Of a DNA stretch of 64,000 nt, positions 48,302-61,697 are shown piece after piece. The stretch is from Epiperipatus broadwayi (Eukaryota > Onychophora > Udeonychophora > Euonychophora > Peripatidae): assembly GCA_028023455.1 (NCBI GenBank), contig JAQFVV010012673.1, forward strand, positions 1 to 64,000, read 5' to 3'. The notes below the pieces were generated by a model. The model saw only the letters and a program-made list of their open reading frames with translations. It was not told the DNA's origin and did no database searches. Made by a program: the position numbers and the translations under genes. The first letter of the stretch is position 1. Each line of letters begins with the position of its first letter.

Positions 48302-49991
48302 AAAAAAGAAATGCAGACAGTATAGCTTGGACTATTTGAAGTTAGGATTTACCCCATCATTATCAAGCAAACATTGACCAATGTGTCTCATATGTGAAAC
48401 AGTCTCTAACAATGATACTACAAAAACATTAAAATTAGGAGATCATTTGAACAGAATTCACTCTGACAGAAAAGAAAAAGATTTGTCATACTTTCAATCA
48501 CTTAAAGATAAAATTCTGAAGAGAACTATGATAGATAATATGTTTACTTCATCATTGGAGCAAAATGATGTATTAATGGCATTGTACAATATAACCCTAC
48601 TCATCGTGAAATCTGGTAAGACACAGACCAAAGGGGAGAAACACTGTACTCCACAAACCTGCACAAGACATTATAAAAAGAATTTCTTTGAGCAATAACA
48701 CAGTTCAAAGATGCATCAGTGAAATTAGTCATGACATGGACAACTGTTTATGTAATATTGCAAAAAACGTTTTTTATTCTTCAATTGGATGAGTCAACAT
48801 TAACCAATAATGAAGCTTTGTTGCTGGCATACGTTCACTTTATTCATGATCAGGAAGGGCATGAAGAACTGCTTTTTTCTAGAATTTTAGAAACTGGTAC
48901 CAGAGACGAATTGATTTTAATTTAATGGAGCTATTTGTCAAGAAAAAATGCAATTGTATTGACAAATATAATATTTGTTGCAATAGATGGAGAACAAGTT
49001 ATGATTGGTTGTTATCACAGCTTCCTAAGTTACCTGAAACAACACGTACCTGAAGTGCTTGCAGTTCACTTGCATAATCCACAGACAACATTTAGTAGCC
49101 AAGAACCTTAGTGTCAAGTTTGCATCAATCACTTTAGTTTGTTATAACAGCTATGAACAAAATTCAATGTAATGCTTTGAATACTAGACTCTTCACTCAA
49201 TCATGTGAGAAAAGCAATAAAGATTTCTATCAATTGGTTCTCCTTACTGAAGTCTGCTGGTTTTCAAAAGTTTTATGTTTGGTGAGATTTTTTGCACTGT
49301 TTCAATCTGTTTTAGAGTTTTTAGAAGATGAAAATTCCAGTTTAAAAAAAAATTGACTTAAGAGTAAAATATATATTGCTTATTTTACTGACTTATTTGG
49401 AAAATTTAATGATGTTAATTTACAACTGCAACGAGATAATTTGAATCTCATCAAAGAAAAATTGGTCATATTGGCTTTTGTTGAGAAATTAATGTTTTTA
49501 AGCAAAGCAAGATCTGAGCTTTCCCAGTTTCCTAACTTATTTAAGATGTGCACAATTCAAGAAGAAAACATCTTGCTGTACATTAATCACTTGTAGGTTC
49601 TTCACTTAGATTTCAAAATTATGTTTGAAGATATTCTATTATGGAAATACTGGACTGGATAATAATCCCATACACTATTAGTGCAAAAACAAATATAATT
49701 TTGGAAGATGAGCTGATAACCATCAGCACGAATGAAGATATCAAGATACAATTCAAACAGGATTATCAAAAGTTTTGACTGCAACAAGATGTTCCACTTC
49801 TGTACCCGGTTCTATGGACTGTTGCACAAATGTATTTTCTTGCCATTACCATATCTGGTAAAGAGGGGCTTCAGTTCAGAAAATACATCAGTTATCTCAC
49901 TGAATGTGGAGATTTAAGAATGCAATTCACTAATCTAAAACCAGACATAGATAAATTGTTGACAGATCACCAGGTGTACCCATGTCATTAA
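48302..49991 (+). pseudogene. hAT transposase relic (ZBED5/SCAND3-like)
   Basis: The original protein would cut and paste a hAT DNA transposon. Segments in order: a start resembling RQYSLDYLKLGFT; a BED-type zinc finger (CLICETVSNN, then HLNRIH) and LSYFQSLKDKILKR; ILQLDEST (catalytic-core region, about 48778-48800) with LLLAYVHFIHDQEGHEELLF; then MNKIQCNALNTRLFTQSCEK and TEVCWFSKVLCLVRFF (the usual TEVRWLSRG block); FTDLFGKFNDVNLQLQ; and at the end DLRMQFTNLKPDIDKLL with the terminal HQVYPCH. At least five frame changes or stops interrupt it, including a stop before the finger at 48375. It is an old, inactive copy. The match rests on motif order recalled for ZBED-like hATs, not on a search. 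Confidence 0.75.
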
Positions 49992-50433
49992 ATTCAATTT
50001 TCCAAGCCAATTTATTTGGTATTCTTATTCTGATCAAACTCTTTCATTGTTATAATTTTGCTGATGTTTAATTCTGCTTGAAATAAGTTGGTTTTTTCAA
50101 TTCCTTTTTATGTTTAATAAAATGATCTCAATATTTATACTTATTTTGAATTTACAAATTTCTTTTACAAATCTCAAAAAAAAAAAAAGGCTCTGCTCGT
50201 ATTTTTTTGTTTTAATTTTCATTAGTGGAAGTTTCGATATTAAATGTGGCACAAAATAATGCCATATTCCATAGTCACTTTATCGTTTTCAGTCATTAAT
50301 TATAAGTGATTAAAATGAAAAGTTTGATATCTAGTAAAATATTTAATATCAAGTACTGAAAAATTTAACGATTTGAGTAAGTAAATAAATGTCTAGGGGT
50401 TTGACAGTTTTAAAAGTTTTTGGTAAAAGGGTC

Positions 50434-50460
50434 TGCGGTTGAAAAAAGATTGGAACTTTT
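50434..50460 (+). repeat. Possible 3' terminal repeat of the hAT element
   Basis: CTGCGGTTGAAAAAAGATTG resembles the inner part of hAT terminal repeats, and the palindromic CTCTAGAG that follows (50462-50469) would suit an 8-bp hAT target site. No matching 5' end was found, so this is weak. Confidence 0.3.
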
Positions 50461-50778
50461 GCTCTAGAGTTAAAAAATGTTTGAGCAGTAGAACAATTGA
50501 TTGGACAGAGATGAGCATATATAAATATCAGTCTCCAGAATTTGGCAATCTACCATGACCCCACTCTACAAAGGGCATCTTTATGAATATAGTTATTACT
50601 TCTGTTGTTGTTAATGATTTGTTAAGCATTATACTTAATATGTGCATTATATGTTTAATGAATATAGTTTTTTTTATATGCTACTGTAAATTAATTTTAA
50701 CACATTATCAAAATATGCATCATTTCATTTATGTTAGCTTTTTCTGAAATGCTTATTTTAATTTTTTTTAAATAGAGG

Positions 50779-51003
50779 TATTTGACCTTAGAATTTCCAG
50801 TCCATATCCATTCTTCACCCCATCTCAAACAACTGATATATATGACTACACACATGTGAAAACATAAATGATACACAATATACATATATCCTACATGAAA
50901 TATTGGAGATCATTTATTTTTTTCACATGTGTATGATCATGTGTATAAGTTGTTTGGCATGGAGTGAAGGATGAATATAGACTGAAAACCCTAAGTTGAA
51001 ATC
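50779..51003. repeat. Short palindrome of the foldback family
   Basis: Arms of about 107 bp (50779-50885 and 50896-51003), about 80% matched, sharing CACATGTGAAAA and AAACAACT blocks. The outer ends carry degraded B boxes (AAGTTGAAATCTC on the right). The arms align with the outer part of the 45-kb palindrome (GATTATTTATCTTTTCAACATG corresponds to the TTCACATGTG segment here). Confidence 0.65.
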
Positions 51004-52489
51004 TCTTTATTTACTATAGAAAACATTCAGTATACTGAATGTATCGGTTAATTCAATTTTTTTAAATAAAATATATATAAATACTATTTTTACATGTTTT
51101 TTAAAAGTTATTCTTTGTTGTTATTATAACTCTGATAATTAACAAAAGAAATTTTATTACGAAAATGGAAAAAAAAACTATCATCAATTACTGTACAACA
51201 ATGCTTTTCACACAAAGAATATATTCAGAATATTAAGTAAAATCTCAATGCATTTTGAATTTTGAAATTTAGTCAAACAGCTGCCTTTGGAAAGCATCAA
51301 ATATGTATTAAGATTATATTTAGTATCATTAACCATCTTGTCTAGTCACATGAAATATTTTGCATGATAAATCCAAGAAATTTAATTTGCAAGTATGGCC
51401 ATCTAGTGGCAGATTTCACAAACTTTTTAAAAGATTTTTTTGAATTATATATATTTTATTTTATTCTGACATTTTAATTCCAAAAAAAATCTAAAGATAT
51501 CAGGATAATTGAAGATGTAGTAACATTAAAAATTTTTAAACTTCACATTCATTGTCTTTTATTGTTTATAGGATTTGTATGTATTTTGCAGGATTAGTCC
51601 AAGATAATGTTTTACAAACAAAAGACTTGATAATTTTTGTGAAGTTTTTAAAATTCATGATTATTTTTGCACAATAATTGTGCAATAAGCATTAGAAATT
51701 ACAAATATTTATTATTACATATTTATTTTGTATGTGGATGTTTTACTTTTAAAAATGAAAGATTATATTTTTCTGTGTAATATTAACAGTGCAAACTACA
51801 GGGAAGCCAATTATGAACTGTTTATAACATTTCATCACCAACAGTCTGTTAGCAAAATTTTTAAACTTTTAAAGCTTAATTTTATAGATTTGTTAGATAT
51901 TGATATTTATTCATTCACATTTTAAATATAAACATCAAATAAAAAAGATTTTGTTTATTTTCTGAAATGAAATTGCTACTCCTTACTGTTGATGCAAAAT
52001 CTTTGTTGTTTTGATTATGAGGTAATTATTTCAATATTTGCACAAATCAAATGTGTTGTTTTATAATTTAATTCTAAACAAAAAAATCTGTCAAACAAAG
52101 TCAAATTTATTATATTCTGATATATAATAATGGAGTAATACTAAAATTAAAATCAAAAGGTTGTATAAAGTGTAACCAAAAAAAAAAACTATATACTTTA
52201 TAGTTAAAGAATTGTAGAGCACTTTCATATCATTATTAGAAAATAAAACATAAAAATAAGATCTTATCATTTATTATCTAATGTTCTGTTATTTTAGCAG
52301 TGCCACCTGTGAAACAAACAAAAAGTAAAGCGACATAGATAAAAGATAATTTCTTACTTACAAGCTTGTAAAGAAATTGAGTATAGTGAATTTCAGACTA
52401 ATCTAAATAAGAATTGTAAAACTAAATCAGTAATATTCTTAATAGCTAATAGAGAAACATCTTTTACATAACACATACAAAATAAGACT
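51004..52489. other. A+T-rich stretch, nothing recognised
   Basis: No supported gene or element. Short open frames show only A+T-driven residues. Confidence 0.4.
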
Positions 52490-53045
52490 TGTAGTCTGCA
52501 TTCAGAATAGGTTAGACTTACCTGGTTAAGTAACTTTATTTAAACTTCTTTGTATCTATATTTTCAGTCATTGTGGTCAAGTTGCAATGTCAATGCTCTA
52601 TATTGGTACAGAATATTTATTGTTAAAAGGAGTTGCCTTGACAACAGATTAAGATTGTTGATTGTTATTAATATTAGGATTTTCTAAGTGTGACTAATTT
52701 TGATGATTACTTATAAACCCATTTAGACTTCAGCATTATTACACTTATTATTTAAGTAATACATTGGGTACAATTAAAGAATTTTAATTGAAGGTAGAAT
52801 GCCATAATTGATTATTTTTAGTCTGTAGTCAGAACAGATTATATTTACCTCTTTAACTAAGGTCTATTTAAACTTCTTTGGATTAATACTTTCAATCTCA
52901 ATGGGTAACCTGTAATCTTCAATGTCTATATAAATATATTAGACCATACATAAAGGTAGGATTTCACCTTTATTGTTAAAAGCAGGTTGCCTTGACAACG
53001 TATTAAGATTGTTGATTGTTATTGAAATTGTCTAAGTGTTGATGG
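52490..53045. repeat. Two copies of a ~220-bp dispersed repeat
   Basis: Copies at about 52490-52700 and 52815-53045 share TAGTCTG, ATTTAAACTTCTTTG, TTATTGTTAAAAG, GTTGCCTTGACAAC and ATTAAGATTGTTGATTGTTA. A third copy lies at 62860-63095. No coding content. Confidence 0.7.
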
Positions 53046-53724
53046 ATTTTAATGAATATAAAATTAATACATTAATCAGTTTAAACTTTGAAAACTCCCC
53101 AAACATATAGATAAGACATTGCCTTTTTCTATATTGCTTTATTCAAACTAAGTTTGTTTTACAAGTAATGCACATGAAATAATGTAATGCTAGATGCACT
53201 AAGATCTAATTTTTGTATTTGAATTTCATTTAGTAATACCAACTGAACCTATTTCTTAAATATATATTTTGGAACTTTTCAAAATTTAAATCGATTATTG
53301 TATTAAGCTTACTTGCATACATAAATTAAAATGGTACTTATGTATGAGTACAGCAGTGGTGAAAGCCACTGAAACAAACAAATGTGTATATAAAGAACAA
53401 ACAAATCACATTTATAATCCTCTAAAAAAATAATTTTGTAAGTGAATGTTAAATAATATTCTTTTGAAGATAAAGTATTAGTCAAAGTGTTTGGTTTTGT
53501 GTTAATTTATGACCGGTCTATGGCATGTTTCATTTAGGATTGTCAAAAGAGGATAGCCATTCATAATAGAACATAGTTTGAGGTAAGAAAGTACAGTCCA
53601 CAGCAATGATGTTAGAGAAAGAACATTTTGTAAATGAATAGAATTGCATGGTTAAATATATGTATATATATTTTTGATTTGGTTATGACTTGTAATAAAT
53701 TTAGATTGTTAACAGTTTACTTGT

Positions 53725-53925
53725 TGGAAGATCATTTCTAACAAAAAATGTAAATGTGTATTTGTTTCATTTTCATTAAATAAAGTTGTAGGAGGCCATT
53801 TTTTAAAGTAAAAAATCTTTATATATTTAGATGGTGAAAGTAATGTCTTACAAAAAAATGTAAATGCATATTAGTAGATGTTTGTATCATTTTCACCAAA
53901 TAAAGTTATAGGACATCATGGTTCA
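53725..53925. repeat. Diverged tandem pair, ~115-bp period
   Basis: Two units share AAAAAATGTAAATG, CATTTTCA and AAATAAAGTT, then a GTAGGAGGCCAT or ATAGGACATCAT block. Confidence 0.55.
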
Positions 53926-55760
53926 AAAAAAATTTTGCCAGACATATATATATGTGAAATCTTACCACTTGATTAATATGTAAGTACCATTAAAATATAT
54001 TAGTTTAATAGTCATTAAGATCTTTGCTTATTCAATTTCATGCATCTTATTCACAGTAGTCTGAAATTCAGTTAACACCTTTGTTGCTCACTGAGTGGCG
54101 CTACTGTTTGGAGAGTTTTGCCTCTGTGAAAAACAGATTGTGTAAGCCTAAAGAATGGTGATTATATGATGTTGGATGACTTAACACTTTTCTTGCTTAT
54201 AAATAAGAAGTTTCTTTTTGTCTATGCTTCTTTATTCAGACAAGGTATTTGTTTTACAGGTAGAACTGCTAAAATAATTAAAATTAGGTAATAAGTGATA
54301 TGATCTATTTTTTAAAAATAATATATGTTGTTTACATTTTTTTTTACTGTCATTACTTTTAATTCTAATAACTTAAATTTCAATCTATTATTTAATTACC
54401 ATTCGAATAATATATTATTTATCTGTAGAAATGTTAACATTTATATGTATTTTATTATTTATACTTATTATCTTTTAATTTATTACTATAATTGTTTTTT
54501 GCCTTTTGTATTGTTGACTATTAAATTTAATTTTTTAATTCAAAGTAAAAATTTTATTTTGAGAGCTTATTTTATTTAAATTTGTTACTATAATACATTT
54601 TCAAATATGAATTTATTAATATATCACTTTCAAATAACTTTTTATAATTCTCTTTAATTTTTGATAAAGACAAAAAATAGATATTAAATCTATTTTAATA
54701 AGTTTTTCCAATTTATTTTTGTTTGTGAATTTATAATAAAAATGTTGTGGTTAATATTTTCAATTTTATGATCAATATTTTTTATTATTTTTATTATATT
54801 TTTCAATTGTGTTTTTATTATATAAATCTTTTTTTTTAATCAAAATAATATTGAAAACTAATCCAATTAATAAAGACAGTTAATAGATTTTAAAATAGTT
54901 GTTCAAATAAAAAGAATTTGGAACAAGGAATAAATACAATAGAAACATGAATTATTTTAAATGATTTGTTTATAAAAAAAGTAATAATAATAAACTCTTT
55001 GCTAATATTATTTTTAGTAATAAAAAATGAATTCAAAAATATAATATAAAATTAACCATAAAATTATATATAAAACCACTCTTAATAATAATATCAATAT
55101 AATATTACATAAACTAAATAAAAACAAGGAATAAATTAAATTGACAATTGTAGTTTTAAAATTAAAAAAAAATATATAAAGTCTATGAAATAGTAATTTA
55201 TAAAATATAAACTAATAAAAATAATAAAAATAAACCTATTTTGACAAGATATGCAGAATTGAATTTCTAACATAAAGAAATATTAGCATATAATAAATTA
55301 TTTGGGCAAGATTAAAAATAAATTAAAAAGAAAACTATAGTAATGTGATGTATTTCCCAGTGGCATTTTGTACAGTACCAGCTGAGTTGTGTCAATATAT
55401 CTGAAATAAAAAACATTAAAGCAAAGTAAATTTAAACAAGAATTTATTCACTCGTAAAAAAATAATATATATATAAATAAAATGTCTGTTAATTAAAAAC
55501 TATTGTAATAACAATAAAATAATAGAGAAACCATAATAAAAGAAAAATAAGGGGGGCAATTTTAATAATTAGAAATAAAATGATTTTTTTATAGACAAGA
55601 TGCTAATGTTAAAATTCTGGATTCATGGGATGTGAGTTGATGATGTTTGCTTTCATTTTGTCATTTGAATTTATCACAGTTGAGGAGGGTTAAGGAATTA
55701 ACCGAAAGTACTTCTGCAGATTGAAAAACTATGTATAATAGGTAATTACTGTTATAATTA
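53926..55760. other. Very A+T-rich stretch
   Basis: No gene supported. About 55600-55735 is a reverse-complement relative of 47041-47190 (AACCGAAAGTACTTCTGC). The piece 54090-54140 shares GGAGAGTTTTGC with the palindrome at 63178-63322. Confidence 0.45.
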
Positions 55761-57591
55761 TATATATATATATTGTAACAGTATACAATATGCCATTACA
55801 TTAATTTAAAATTAAAATAAAAACAAGTTTGTAAATAAAAATGAATTTATTAAAAACTAAAAGCTAAAATTAAGAAGAGTTGTTTAACGTATATATTCAC
55901 ACAGATGGAAAACTTTAAAAGTATTTTTTTTTTAAATAAAAAAAAAAGTATTTGAACGTACTATTTTATAAATAAAAAAAAGTAAAGATTTAAAGATTAA
56001 TATTTTTTAAAAGTAATATAAATGAAAATGGAAACAGGTATTAATTAATTCCTATGTAATCTCAAAATGGAAATGATTGTTCTTTTAATTAAATGAAAAG
56101 CAAACTAGCCCTTGTGTCTTGTATATAATTAAAAAAGTCAGATAAGAGAATAAAAAAAATTTGCTTGACCAATGGAAGCACCAAGCCACAGCATAAACCA
56201 AAAAAGAGACTCTAGGATTAGTGACATCTTGCCCGATGGATCTGAAAATTTGCTGGTAAGAGACTACAAAAGTACAAAAGGCAAAATAATTGTTGTTGTG
56301 AGGCTGACTATTAATCTACAAGTGGACTATTAATCTATCTATAAACTGTAGCTGTATTGAAGGCTCCGCAATGTAGGAGTCTATAATAGATTTAATTTCC
56401 GGATAACCATTTGATGCCTCCAGAAGATGGTTCTTGACAACTGAATGGCAAGTAGTGGCTCCATTTCAAAGTCCAAATAGTCTACAAGAGTGATCACAAA
56501 AATGGCCAAAACAGACTCCAGGCAATCTACCATGGAAAGTATGAACTTTTGTCATTATACACTGTTTCAATATATCTTCTATAAACAAAATAAGTTAAAC
56601 TTAACTTTAAAGAAACTTATCTGACTTAAAGAAAATTTCTAAATTAATTTTATGTATAAATTAGCTAAATTAATAATCATTTCCATTTTTCTTTCTTTAA
56701 TAATTTCATATTAATTAAATTATTTGAATATATTTAAAATTAAGTTGGGTGTGGACGGCTATATAGATTCGTTAAGTTTATGTTAGTTTAAGGGAGGGTT
56801 AATCTTGGGTTAATGGTTTCACAGTTAAACTGGGTTAATGTATTGGATATATTGGTATAATTAATAAATGTAGTATGAAGATTTGCTATGTGCAGGATCA
56901 TCTTTATGCCGCACTTGGGAAAAGTAATCCCATTCTTATCGACCATAGGAAACAGACCCATTCTCTGCTCCTTGGATCAGCCCTTTAGCCTATGAAATGG
57001 GATGGTCAGTCAGCAAAAAGGACCACAATCCCTTCCTATGGAGTTTTCTATTTATTTATTTTCTTGTTCTTCTTGCCAGACAGATGTTACATTATTTTAA
57101 AATTAAAATAAAAAGATTGTAAATAAAAATTGATTTATTAAAAAGAGGAAAAAAAATTTAATTTAAAAACTGAAAATTAAGTTATATTTAACATATATAT
57201 TGTTGTACAGATGGAAAACTTTAAAAAGAAACTTTAAAACTATTTTAAGAAAAAAGTATTTGAAAGTATTTTTTTGTAAATATATATATATATATAAAGC
57301 CTGATAATTTTGAAAATAGAAATAATGTTGATTTCTATGATCTTAGAAAATCGAAGTGATTGTTTTATTAATTAAATGATTGTTCTAAAGGACACTAACC
57401 CTTGGGGCATTTGAATAATTAAATGGTCAGATAAGAGAATAAAAAGAAAGTAAATGACCAATGCAAGCATGAAGCCACAGCATGGACTATAAATGGAACA
57501 TGAGAGCCAGTGACATCATGTTCGATCAATCTGGAAAAATGCTGATAAGAGCTAATAAAAATATAAAAACCCAAATATTTGAATTCAGTGG

Positions 57592-57623
<32 letters not shown>

Positions 57624-58719
57624 CATCATTATTATCATCATCTTAGATGCTGACTATTAAGCTATATATGAACTGTAGCTGTATTGCAGACTTCACAATG
57701 TAGGAGTCTGCATAGATTTAATTTCTTGACAACCAGCTGAGGCCTTCCTATGACAGTTATGGACCAAAAGGAATGGCAAGTAGCAGCTTCATTGGACAAA
57801 CAATCTACATAAGTGATCATGGAGATGGACGTCTAAATCTGCAGAATCCATAAAGCATAAACTTTTACCAATTAAACTTTCTTTTAAATAAATATATCTT
57901 CAATAAGTAATCAATCCATAAAAAAAGTAATATAAATAAATGGACTCTTATCTGACCAAGAATAGAACTCTAAATCAATTATTAATATTTATTTTTATAT
58001 AAGTTTGCTATTTCAATCACGTCCATTTTTATTTATCTATTTATGTTTGTATTTAATTAGGTTATTTATTTCTATCTGTTAACTAAAATGTATTAAATTT
58101 AAGTTGGGTGTAGATAGCTGCATAGATTCATTAATGTAAGTTTTTTATTTTTTTATTTTCATATGACTGTTTTATTAATTAAATGCAAAGCAAATTAGCC
58201 CTTGGGGCACTTAAATAATTAAAAAGATCAGATAAGAGAATAAAAAAAAATTAAATGACCAATGCAAGCATGAAGCCACAGCACGGACCGTAAATGAAAC
58301 AATACAGTCTGTAACATCATGTTCGATTGATCTGGGAAAATCCTGATAAGAGGCTAATAAAAATATAAATACCAAAATATTTGAATTCATGAAGAATGTT
58401 GTTGCCTTAGAGCTGAATCTTAATCTACATATGAACTGTAGCTGTATTGCAGACTTCATAGTGTAGGAGTCTGCAATAGATTTAATTTCTTGACAACCAG
58501 CTGAGACCTCTCTATGACCATTATGGACCAAAAGAAATGGCAAGTGCTGGCTTCATTTTTTTAAAAAAAAGTCAAACAATCTATGTAAGTGATCATGAAG
58601 TTGGACGTCTAAATCTGCAGAATTCCTAAAGTATAAACTTTTACCAATTGAACTTTCTTTTAAATAAATATATTTTCAATAAGTAGTTAATCTGTATATA
58701 TATATATATATGTGTGTGT

Positions 58720-59040
58720 CATATTATTATTACTATTTGCGGGATATTCCGTGTAGTGAAAAAGCTAAATGCTGACGTTTCAGTACAATATCAAGTACCT
58801 TCCTCAGAGCATCCTCTTTCTCAAATCATAAGAATGCATGTGAGATTTAAAATCGTTTTTATCATTTTCTTTCTCCTCATATTTAAATTCTATTGGGTGA
58901 GAAGTTTTAAAATTTATTTTCTCTTCCAATAGTTTCTTCCAAATGTTGTTAATCTTCTTTAACTCACACCTTTCATTTATGCTCTTGGGCCTTTTAAAAA
59001 TCTCTATAGCTTCTCTTAGCAATCTCTGGTATTTGACCAT
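58720..59040 (-). repeat. Inverted terminal copy of the PLE
   Basis: Near-perfect reverse complement of 59039-59360, giving a ~640-bp palindrome with almost no spacer at 59040. It keeps GATGCT before the ribozyme core where both direct copies have GACGCT. Confidence 0.9.
58758..58822 (-). ncRNA. Hammerhead ribozyme, type I (inverted copy)
   Basis: Minus strand. Helix I outer pairs are GAGAAAG with CTTTTTC and inner pairs are GATGCT with AGCATT (fully pairable with one G-U). The core is CTGAGGA, matching C3U4G5A6N7G8A9. Helix II is AGGTAC with GTACT (one bulged G). GAAAC is followed by GTC, giving A15.1-U16.1 and C17 as the cleavage base. Helix III is only two pairs (AC/GT) with no loop, so activity would need a dimer, as known for minimal hammerheads in PLEs. 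This copy has the best helix I. Confidence 0.65.
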
Positions 59041-59373
59041 TGCTAAGAGAAGCTATAGAGATTTTTAAAAGGCCCAAGAGCATAAATGAAAGGTGTGAGT
59101 TAAAGAAGATTAACAACATTTGGAAGAAACTATTGGAAGAGAAAATAAATTTTAAAACTTCTCACCCAATAGAATTTAAATATGAGGAGAAAGAAAATGA
59201 TAAAAACGATTTTAAATCTCACATGCATTCTTATGATTTGAGAAAGAGGACGCTCTGAGGAAGGTACTTGATATTGTACTGAAACGTCAGCATTTAGCTT
59301 TTTCACTACACGGAATATCCCGCAAATAGTAATAATAATATGACATCTTTTATCCGTGAAAACATTAGAATTA
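59039..59373 (+). repeat. PLE direct terminal repeat, left
   Basis: About 335 bp matching 61561-61894. It begins inside the sequence that encodes the protein's C-terminal end (LLREAIEIFKRPKSINERCE is readable) and runs past the ribozyme into the gene's first codons at 59340. Confidence 0.9.
59240..59304 (+). ncRNA. Hammerhead ribozyme, type I (left repeat)
   Basis: GAGAAAG (59240-59246) pairs with CTTTTTC (59298-59304). GCT pairs with AGC (59252-59254 with 59289-59291). The core is CTGAGGA at 59255-59261, helix II AGGTAC/GTACT, GAAAC at 59281-59285 and GTC at 59286-59288, with cleavage predicted after C59288. One change in helix I (C in GACGCT) breaks a pair that the inverted copy keeps. It lies about 35 bases upstream of the first gene ATG. 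Confidence 0.65.
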
Positions 59374-61697
59374 ACATTATTCATCTTTACGGGAAAGATT
59401 GGTTTACAGAATGGAGGTGTTTTGAAAGAATGTGTGTGAAGAAAATTAAAGCCGTTTATGATCTTCAATTTTTACTCAACTGTAAAAGAAATGAACTTTA
59501 TCCTAGCTGTTGTAAAATTTCCTTCCATACGCATACGAAGAAAATTGACGCAGTTTTGAATAAGGCAAGTTTTGATATTTTAACTTCTTTTATTAGAAAT
59601 ACAAGAAAAAAGTTAGACTTTTTAGATAAAAAAATGTTACAACTCCGCCTTTTATTAAGTAATACTTTTCATCCAACATTATGGTCAATTTGTGATAAAA
59701 TCGTTTATTTTAGAGTGACTAAAGAAGGTGATTTTAAATTTCGAAGGCAAATGAATAAATTTAACAAACTACTTACAAAGAAACAGGATTTTTGGTATCT
59801 TTGTCTTTGTCTGAATGAGGAAGTGTGCACACTGTAAAGAATTTATCTGATAGAAAATTATCAGACTTTGAACTTTTAAATAAAGGTTTTAATTTTGCAA
59901 TAACACCAACAAAATTACCTTTTGAGGATATTATTTGCAAAGTGGAAAGTAGTCTATCAAAAATACCTTGCGGGGATGCAGATATAGTGAGGGGAAAAAT
60001 ATACGATATTTTAAATAAAGCAAAACCACCTAAAACTAATTTATCAATAAATGAAAGAAGAGCTTTGTTTGCTTTAAAAAATGACAAATCTATTTCTATT
60101 CTTCCGGCAGATAAGGGTAATACTACAGTAATTTTAAATAAGGCTGATTATTTTAAAAAAATATATGATTTATTAAATGATAATATTTATAGAGATCCTA
60201 TGACTTATCTTGAAAAGAAAACGAAAGCATTAATTTATTCTACTGATCTAGATTTAGAAACAAAGATACAGCTTACTCCGAGAGAAAAATCTTCTTTTTA
60301 TCCAAAATTATATAGTTTACCAAAAGTTCACAAGCCAGATATTCCATTGAGACTGATTGTAAGTGCAGTTGGTTCATCTACACAGATACTAGCTCGTTTT
60401 TTGACTTCATTTTTATAGCCGCATTTAACAACATATCATCATATGTTAAAGATGCTAATCATTTTCTTGAGCTTATCCAGGATATTAAATTGACTAACAA
60501 TGATATTTTGGTAAGTTTTGACATTGTTTCACTTTTTACTAGTGTACCTGTAAATGAAGCGATTCAAGTTTTTAAAAATATTCAGTTGCCTAATTTTGCT
60601 GTGGTTTTGATTGAACACTGCTTATCGAATACATTTTTTGTTTTTGATGGGCAGATGTATAAACAAACATCAGGTCTAGCTATGGGTTCACCAATTTCTC
60701 CAGCATTAGCTTCTATTTTTATGGAGGATTTGGAAAATAAAATTTTGACTTTAGCAGTAAAAAAACCATCTATATGGCTGAGGTATGTTGATGATACCTT
60801 TGTTATTTGGCCTCATGGTAAGCATGCTCTTGATGACTTTTTAATTTTTTAAACTCTCTTCACAACAATATTAAATTTACCATGGAAATAAAAAATAATA
60901 ATCAATTACCTTTTTTAGATGTTTTGATTGAAAGAAGGGAAGATGGTTCTTTATCTTATGGCATATATAAAAAACCAACACACACTGGGAGATATCTGCA
61001 TTTTCCCTCTCATCACCATCCTGCACAACTATTTTCAGTGGCAAAGACATTATTGGATAGAACAAAGAGACTTTCTGATGATAGCCATTTTCACCGGGAC
61101 CTTTTTGCTACTAATAAAATGCTTCTTCATAATGGTTTTAATTACAAAATTATTAATAGGGCTTATACATATCAAAAGAAAAAAGATTTTGATACATCAA
61201 AAATTAAGACAATTTTGCCATATATTAAAGGAGTAACTGATAGAATTGTTAACATTTTAAAGAATAATAATATTCACACAATTTACACTACTTATAAAAA
61301 AATTACTGAAATATTTCCTCTTTCTAAAGATAATATTGCTTTGGAGTGTCATGGTGTGTATGAAATTCCATGTAGGGTCTGTCCACATACATATATAGGA
61401 CAGACTAATCGTAGAATAAATATTAGAAAGGAAGAACACATTCTGGCAGTGAGAGAAAAATCCAATTCATCAGCTATTTATTCTCATATTAAATTAACAA
61501 ATCATGATATCAATTTTGAAAAAACAAATATTTTAGCAAAAATTGAACAATATGACCAGAGATTGCTAAGAGGAGCTATAGAGATTTTTAAAAGGCCCAA
61601 AAGCATAAATGAAAGGTGTGAGTTAAAGAAGATTAACAACATTTGGAAGAAACTATTGGAAGAGAAAATAAATTTTAAAACTTCTCAACCAATATAA
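59340..61697 (+). pseudogene. PLE reverse transcriptase + GIY-YIG nuclease, frameshifted
   Basis: The protein copies element RNA at a nick made by its own endonuclease. Four open segments in changing frames make up the gene. 59340-59837 is the N-terminal region (FHPTLWSICDKIVYF). 59825-60418 has SILPADKGNTTVILNK, LYSLPKVHKP and LRLIVSAVGSSTQILAR. About 60421-60852 has DILVSFDIVSLFTSVPV, SGLAMGSPISPALASIFME and YVDDTFVIW, with the catalytic pair at 60784-60795. 60882-61697 has LPFLDVLIERREDGSLS and KPTHTGRYLHFPSHHHPAQL, then the GIY-YIG domain from about 61350 (GVYEIPCRVC, YIGQTNRRINIRKEEH). At least three frameshifts separate the segments; motifs are otherwise well kept, so decay is moderate. 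The start at 59340 lies in the terminal repeat and also occurs at 61863. Confidence 0.9.

Noticed and set aside
54325-54579. 84-codon hydrophobic frame that could look like a membrane protein
   Set aside because: Composition is what extreme A+T content produces (Phe, Leu, Ile, Asn, Tyr); no start context, homology or conservation supports it.
58211-58543. 110-codon minus-strand frame in the third tandem unit
   Set aside because: The equivalent positions in the first two units are not open, so it is not a conserved gene.
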